Shown here: piece by piece, positions 61,812 through 64,000 of the stretch
Numbering within the stretch: position 1 is the first letter of the stretch
Layout of the letters: each line of letters starts with the position of its first letter
Assembly: GCA_905209455.1 (NCBI GenBank)
Contig: CAJLTA010000007.1
Coordinates: 12,636-76,635, forward strand
Direction of reading: 5' to 3'
DNA: 64,000 nucleotides
Source: an uncultured Collinsella sp.
GTDB taxonomy: Bacteria > Actinomycetota > Coriobacteriia > Coriobacteriales > Coriobacteriaceae
Translations under genes and position numbers: made by a program
The notes under the pieces: model-generated
Database searches by the model: none
What the model was told of the DNA's origin: nothing
The model's input: the letters and a program-made list of their open reading frames with translations, nothing else

Positions 61812-63130
61812 TAACAAACCTGGGTTTTGCCGATCATGATGTTGAGGATCTCGACGTCGGTGTCCTTCATACCCACACGGCCTACGTAGCCCATGCTAGC
61901 GATTGTCTGCTCAACGGTATCTTGGATCAGGCCCTCGCCGGCGCGGAAGCCGCGACCCTGCATGGCCATATCATGGCCCAGAATCGCCGCATCGACGGCA
62001 GCCGAGATCTTGGCGGCACAGCTCGCCTTGGCGCCGTCGCACACGATGCCGCCCACGTTACCGAGCGTATTCGAGACCGTCGCGCCAATCTGCTCGCGCG
62101 TGCCACCGCACAGCCAGGTAATCGCAGCGCCGGCGCCGCACGCGGCGCAAATAGCACCGCAAAACGCCGAGAGCGCACCAATATAGCTCTTGATATGCAC
62201 GGCGATCAGATCGGACAGCATCACGGCGCGCACCAGGCGCTCGTGGTCGCAACGCAGGTACTCGGCATACTCCATGACGGGCAATGCGCAGGTAATGCCC
62301 TGATTGCCCGAGCCGCACACAATGGCGACCGGCAGCGCGCAGCCGTTCATGCGGGCGTCGGACCCGGCGGCCGCACGGGCACGGGCACGGCAGGCGACGT
62401 CATCGGCACGAGCACCCAGCAGCGTACGACCCACCTCGGCGCCCCAAGCGTGCGCAAGGCCCTCGGCACTGATCGCGCCATTCAGCTCAATCTGACGCTC
62501 AACGGCAGCGCGGGCGTCCTCAATGTCGCCGTCCTCGATAAAGTCAATGATGGACTCAATCGACATGGGCGTGTCGGCCTTATCCGCCGCACGCTCGGCC
62601 ACCACGCGCTCGGCGCAGGCGGCACACTCCCCCGCCGACTTGCCGCACACCGGAATACCGTCGAGCGTATGGCACGTGACATTGGTGTGGTGATCGGTAA
62701 TCTCGACGACCGCGGTATGGCCCCCGGCCGTCGCAGTCACCTTGATGTAGAGGTTGGGCACGCCCTCGACAAGCGACACATCGCAGTAGTCGGCGTCGGC
62801 GAGGAGCTCGACCACGCGTGCACGGTCTTCATCGTTAACGCTCTCGAGCACCTCGAGCGCGCTCTTGGCGTCGCCGCCCACGGCACCCAGCACGGCCGCG
62901 GCCTCAATACCGTGCATACCACCCGAGTTGGGCACGGTCACGCTCTTGACGTTCTTGATGATGTTGCCCGAGCAGGCAACATCCATATGATCGGGTTCGC
63001 AACCAAGCGTCTGGCTCGCCAACGCCGCTGCATAGGCAACGGCAATGGGCTCGGTGCAGCCGAGTGCACAGACAAGCTCGCGGTTCAAAACATCGCAAAA
63101 CGCGGCATCGCGAAGAGAATCGGCAGGCAT
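61811..63130 (-). CDS. cyuA: L-cysteine desulfidase / UPF0597 family (CyuA-like)
   Basis: Iron-sulfur enzyme that degrades cysteine to pyruvate, ammonia and sulfide. The family stretches are LGCTEPIAVAYAAA, VPNSGGMHGIEAAA, CGSGNQGITCALPV, GAVSAFC-like GALSAFCGAICA and GNVGGIVCDGAKASCAAKI. Cysteines in these last two stretches are candidates for cluster ligands. The length is 439 aa. AGGAG lies 6 bases before the ATG. An L-serine deaminase role is a less likely alternative. Confidence 0.85.
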   Translation of the reverse strand: MPADSLRDAAFCDVLNRELVCALGCTEPIAVAYAAALASQTLGCEPDHMDVACSGNIIKNVKSVTVPNSGGMHGIEAAAVLGAVGGDAKSALEVLESVNDEDRARVVELLADADYCDVSLVEGVPNLYIKVTATAGGHTAVVEITDHHTNVTCHTLDGIPVCGKSAGECAACAERVVAERAADKADTPMSIESIIDFIEDGDIEDARAAVERQIELNGAISAEGLAHAWGAEVGRTLLGARADDVACRARARAAAGSDARMNGCALPVAIVCGSGNQGITCALPVMEYAEYLRCDHERLVRAVMLSDLIAVHIKSYIGALSAFCGAICAACGAGAAITWLCGGTREQIGATVSNTLGNVGGIVCDGAKASCAAKISAAVDAAILGHDMAMQGRGFRAGEGLIQDTVEQTIASMGYVGRVGMKDTDVEILNIMIGKTQVC

Positions 63131-63401
63131 AGGTATCTCCTACTTGTATAACGGACAGGGCTCTCGAAAATAATTAGCTCTTTTATTTGATAACAATGCA
63201 TCAAAAACCGCAACCCAAGTTCCGGCGGACGGCGTTCAAGCGCAAACTGACGGCATTAATACATGAAAAGCTAGTCTTGTTGCATGCTAAAGCGTTTGAC
63301 CAAAAAACGCCCGAGCGTTTCCACAAAAGTCGCGCTATCATGCAGTCGAACGCGGTAAAACCTTTAGCAATTCCGCCGCACGGACCAGAGAGGAACCACT
63401 C

Positions 63402-63869
63402 ATGAAGATTGGTATCGGTAACGACCACGCCGCCGTCGAGCTCAAGAACATCATCTCCGAGCACCTGAAGGAGCGCGGCTGCGAGGTCGTGAACTTTGGC
63501 ACCGACACCTCCGAGAGCTTCGATTACCCCATCGCCGGCTACAAGGTGGGTAAGGCCGTGGCCAACGGTGACGTCGACCTGGGTATCCTGATCTGCGGTA
63601 CCGGCGTCGGCATCAGCCTGGCCGCCAACAAGGTCGAAGGTGTTCGCGCCGTCGTATGCTCCGAGCCCTTCAGCGCCAAGCTCTCCCGCATGCACAACAA
63701 CACCAACGTGCTCGCCTTTGGCGCCCGCGTCGTGGGCTCCGAGCTCGCCAAGATGATTGTCGACGAGTGGCTCGACGCCGAGTTTGAGGGTGGTCGTCAC
63801 GAGCGTCGCGTTAACCTCCTCAACGAGATCGATCGCACGCGCGGCCTTAAGATCGTCGACGAAGCCTAA
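63402..63869 (+). CDS. rpiB: Ribose 5-phosphate isomerase B
   Basis: Interconverts ribose 5-phosphate and ribulose 5-phosphate. It has IGNDHAAVELK, LICGTGVGISLAANKV with the catalytic cysteine, and HNNTNVLAFGARVVG. The length is 155 aa. AGAGAGG lies before the ATG. It is divergent from cyuA. The 271-base gap between them (63131-63401) shows no gene. Confidence 0.94.
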   Translation: MKIGIGNDHAAVELKNIISEHLKERGCEVVNFGTDTSESFDYPIAGYKVGKAVANGDVDLGILICGTGVGISLAANKVEGVRAVVCSEPFSAKLSRMHNNTNVLAFGARVVGSELAKMIVDEWLDAEFEGGRHERRVNLLNEIDRTRGLKIVDEA

Positions 63870-63893
63870 ACTATTCAGTGCCACAAGCTAACA

Positions 63894-63940
63894 GCAGGGG
63901 CCCGCTCGGAACACATATCCGAGCGGGCCCCTGCATAGAT
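63894..63940 (+). terminator. Terminator of rpiB
   Basis: Perfect 17-bp stem (63894-63910 with 63918-63934) with a 7-base loop, followed by CATAGATTTT. Confidence 0.88.
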
Positions 63941-64000
63941 TTTGGGGCTTATAGGACAAAATGTGTGTCCCGATAGAACACCCGTTTCCATCCATTAATC

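Noticed and set aside
201..63884. Many long open frames on the opposite strand of real genes, for example plus-strand frames across clpX, the molybdenum hydroxylase and hyf genes
   Set aside because: They are shadows of GC-rich coding on the other strand. None shows a ribosome site plus recognisable domains.

Overview
The window looks like chromosomal DNA of a Coriobacteriia gut anaerobe, most likely Collinsella or a close relative. The evidence is the GC-rich coding, the actinobacterial-style gene content, and the combination of a hydrogenase-4 type formate hydrogenlyase with full selenocysteine machinery. The genus is an inference from recall, not from a search. Nearly all genes lie on the minus strand. 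There is no prophage, transposase or CRISPR array.

Layout. 1-4000: clpX, clpP, trigger factor and tRNA-Leu. 4100-7900: a two-gene molybdenum hydroxylase of the xanthine dehydrogenase family. 8000-9350: gdhA. 9600-14500: a Cys-rich DUF3343 protein, mobA, tRNA-Sec, selB and selA. 14500-16640: a Cys-type molybdopterin oxidoreductase. 16760-32180: a formate hydrogenlyase operon, read right to left as a 4Fe-4S protein, selenoprotein fdhF, hyfABCDEFGHIJ, hycI and a formate channel gene. 32600-34700: an accessory patch with a RelB-like/PIN toxin-antitoxin pair and a DUF559 protein flanked by two palindromic repeats. 34900-35050: tRNA-Gly and tRNA-Pro. 35140-36500: brnQ. 36580-39724: a selenium module (EF2568-type aminotransferase, DUF3343, yedF, selD). 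39700-44470: a glycosyltransferase, a BadF/BcrA-type activase and two HgdB-like iron-sulfur proteins. 44900-50310: modABC, mogA and moeA. 50500-63870: mostly housekeeping genes (CLC antiporter, lipid kinase, release-factor-like protein, xpt, MFS transporter, O-acetylhomoserine sulfhydrylase, yigZ, rnpB, rpsA, HAD hydrolase, cysteine desulfidase, rpiB).

How the genes work together. The centre is formate metabolism that depends on selenium, molybdenum and nickel. ModABC imports molybdate, and MogA, MoeA and MobA complete the pterin cofactor. SelD makes selenophosphate, and SelA, SelB and tRNA-Sec insert selenocysteine. FdhF oxidises formate and passes electrons through ferredoxin-like subunits to the membrane hydrogenase Hyf. 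Two genes are interrupted by an in-frame UGA that I read as selenocysteine: fdhF (Sec140) and selD itself (Sec17). Simple ORF calling would split or truncate both.

The least explained parts are several families of intergenic palindromes, two of them with arms that change in a compensatory way between copies. Also unexplained are the Cys-rich DUF3343 protein and the HgdB-like pair placed directly upstream of selD.
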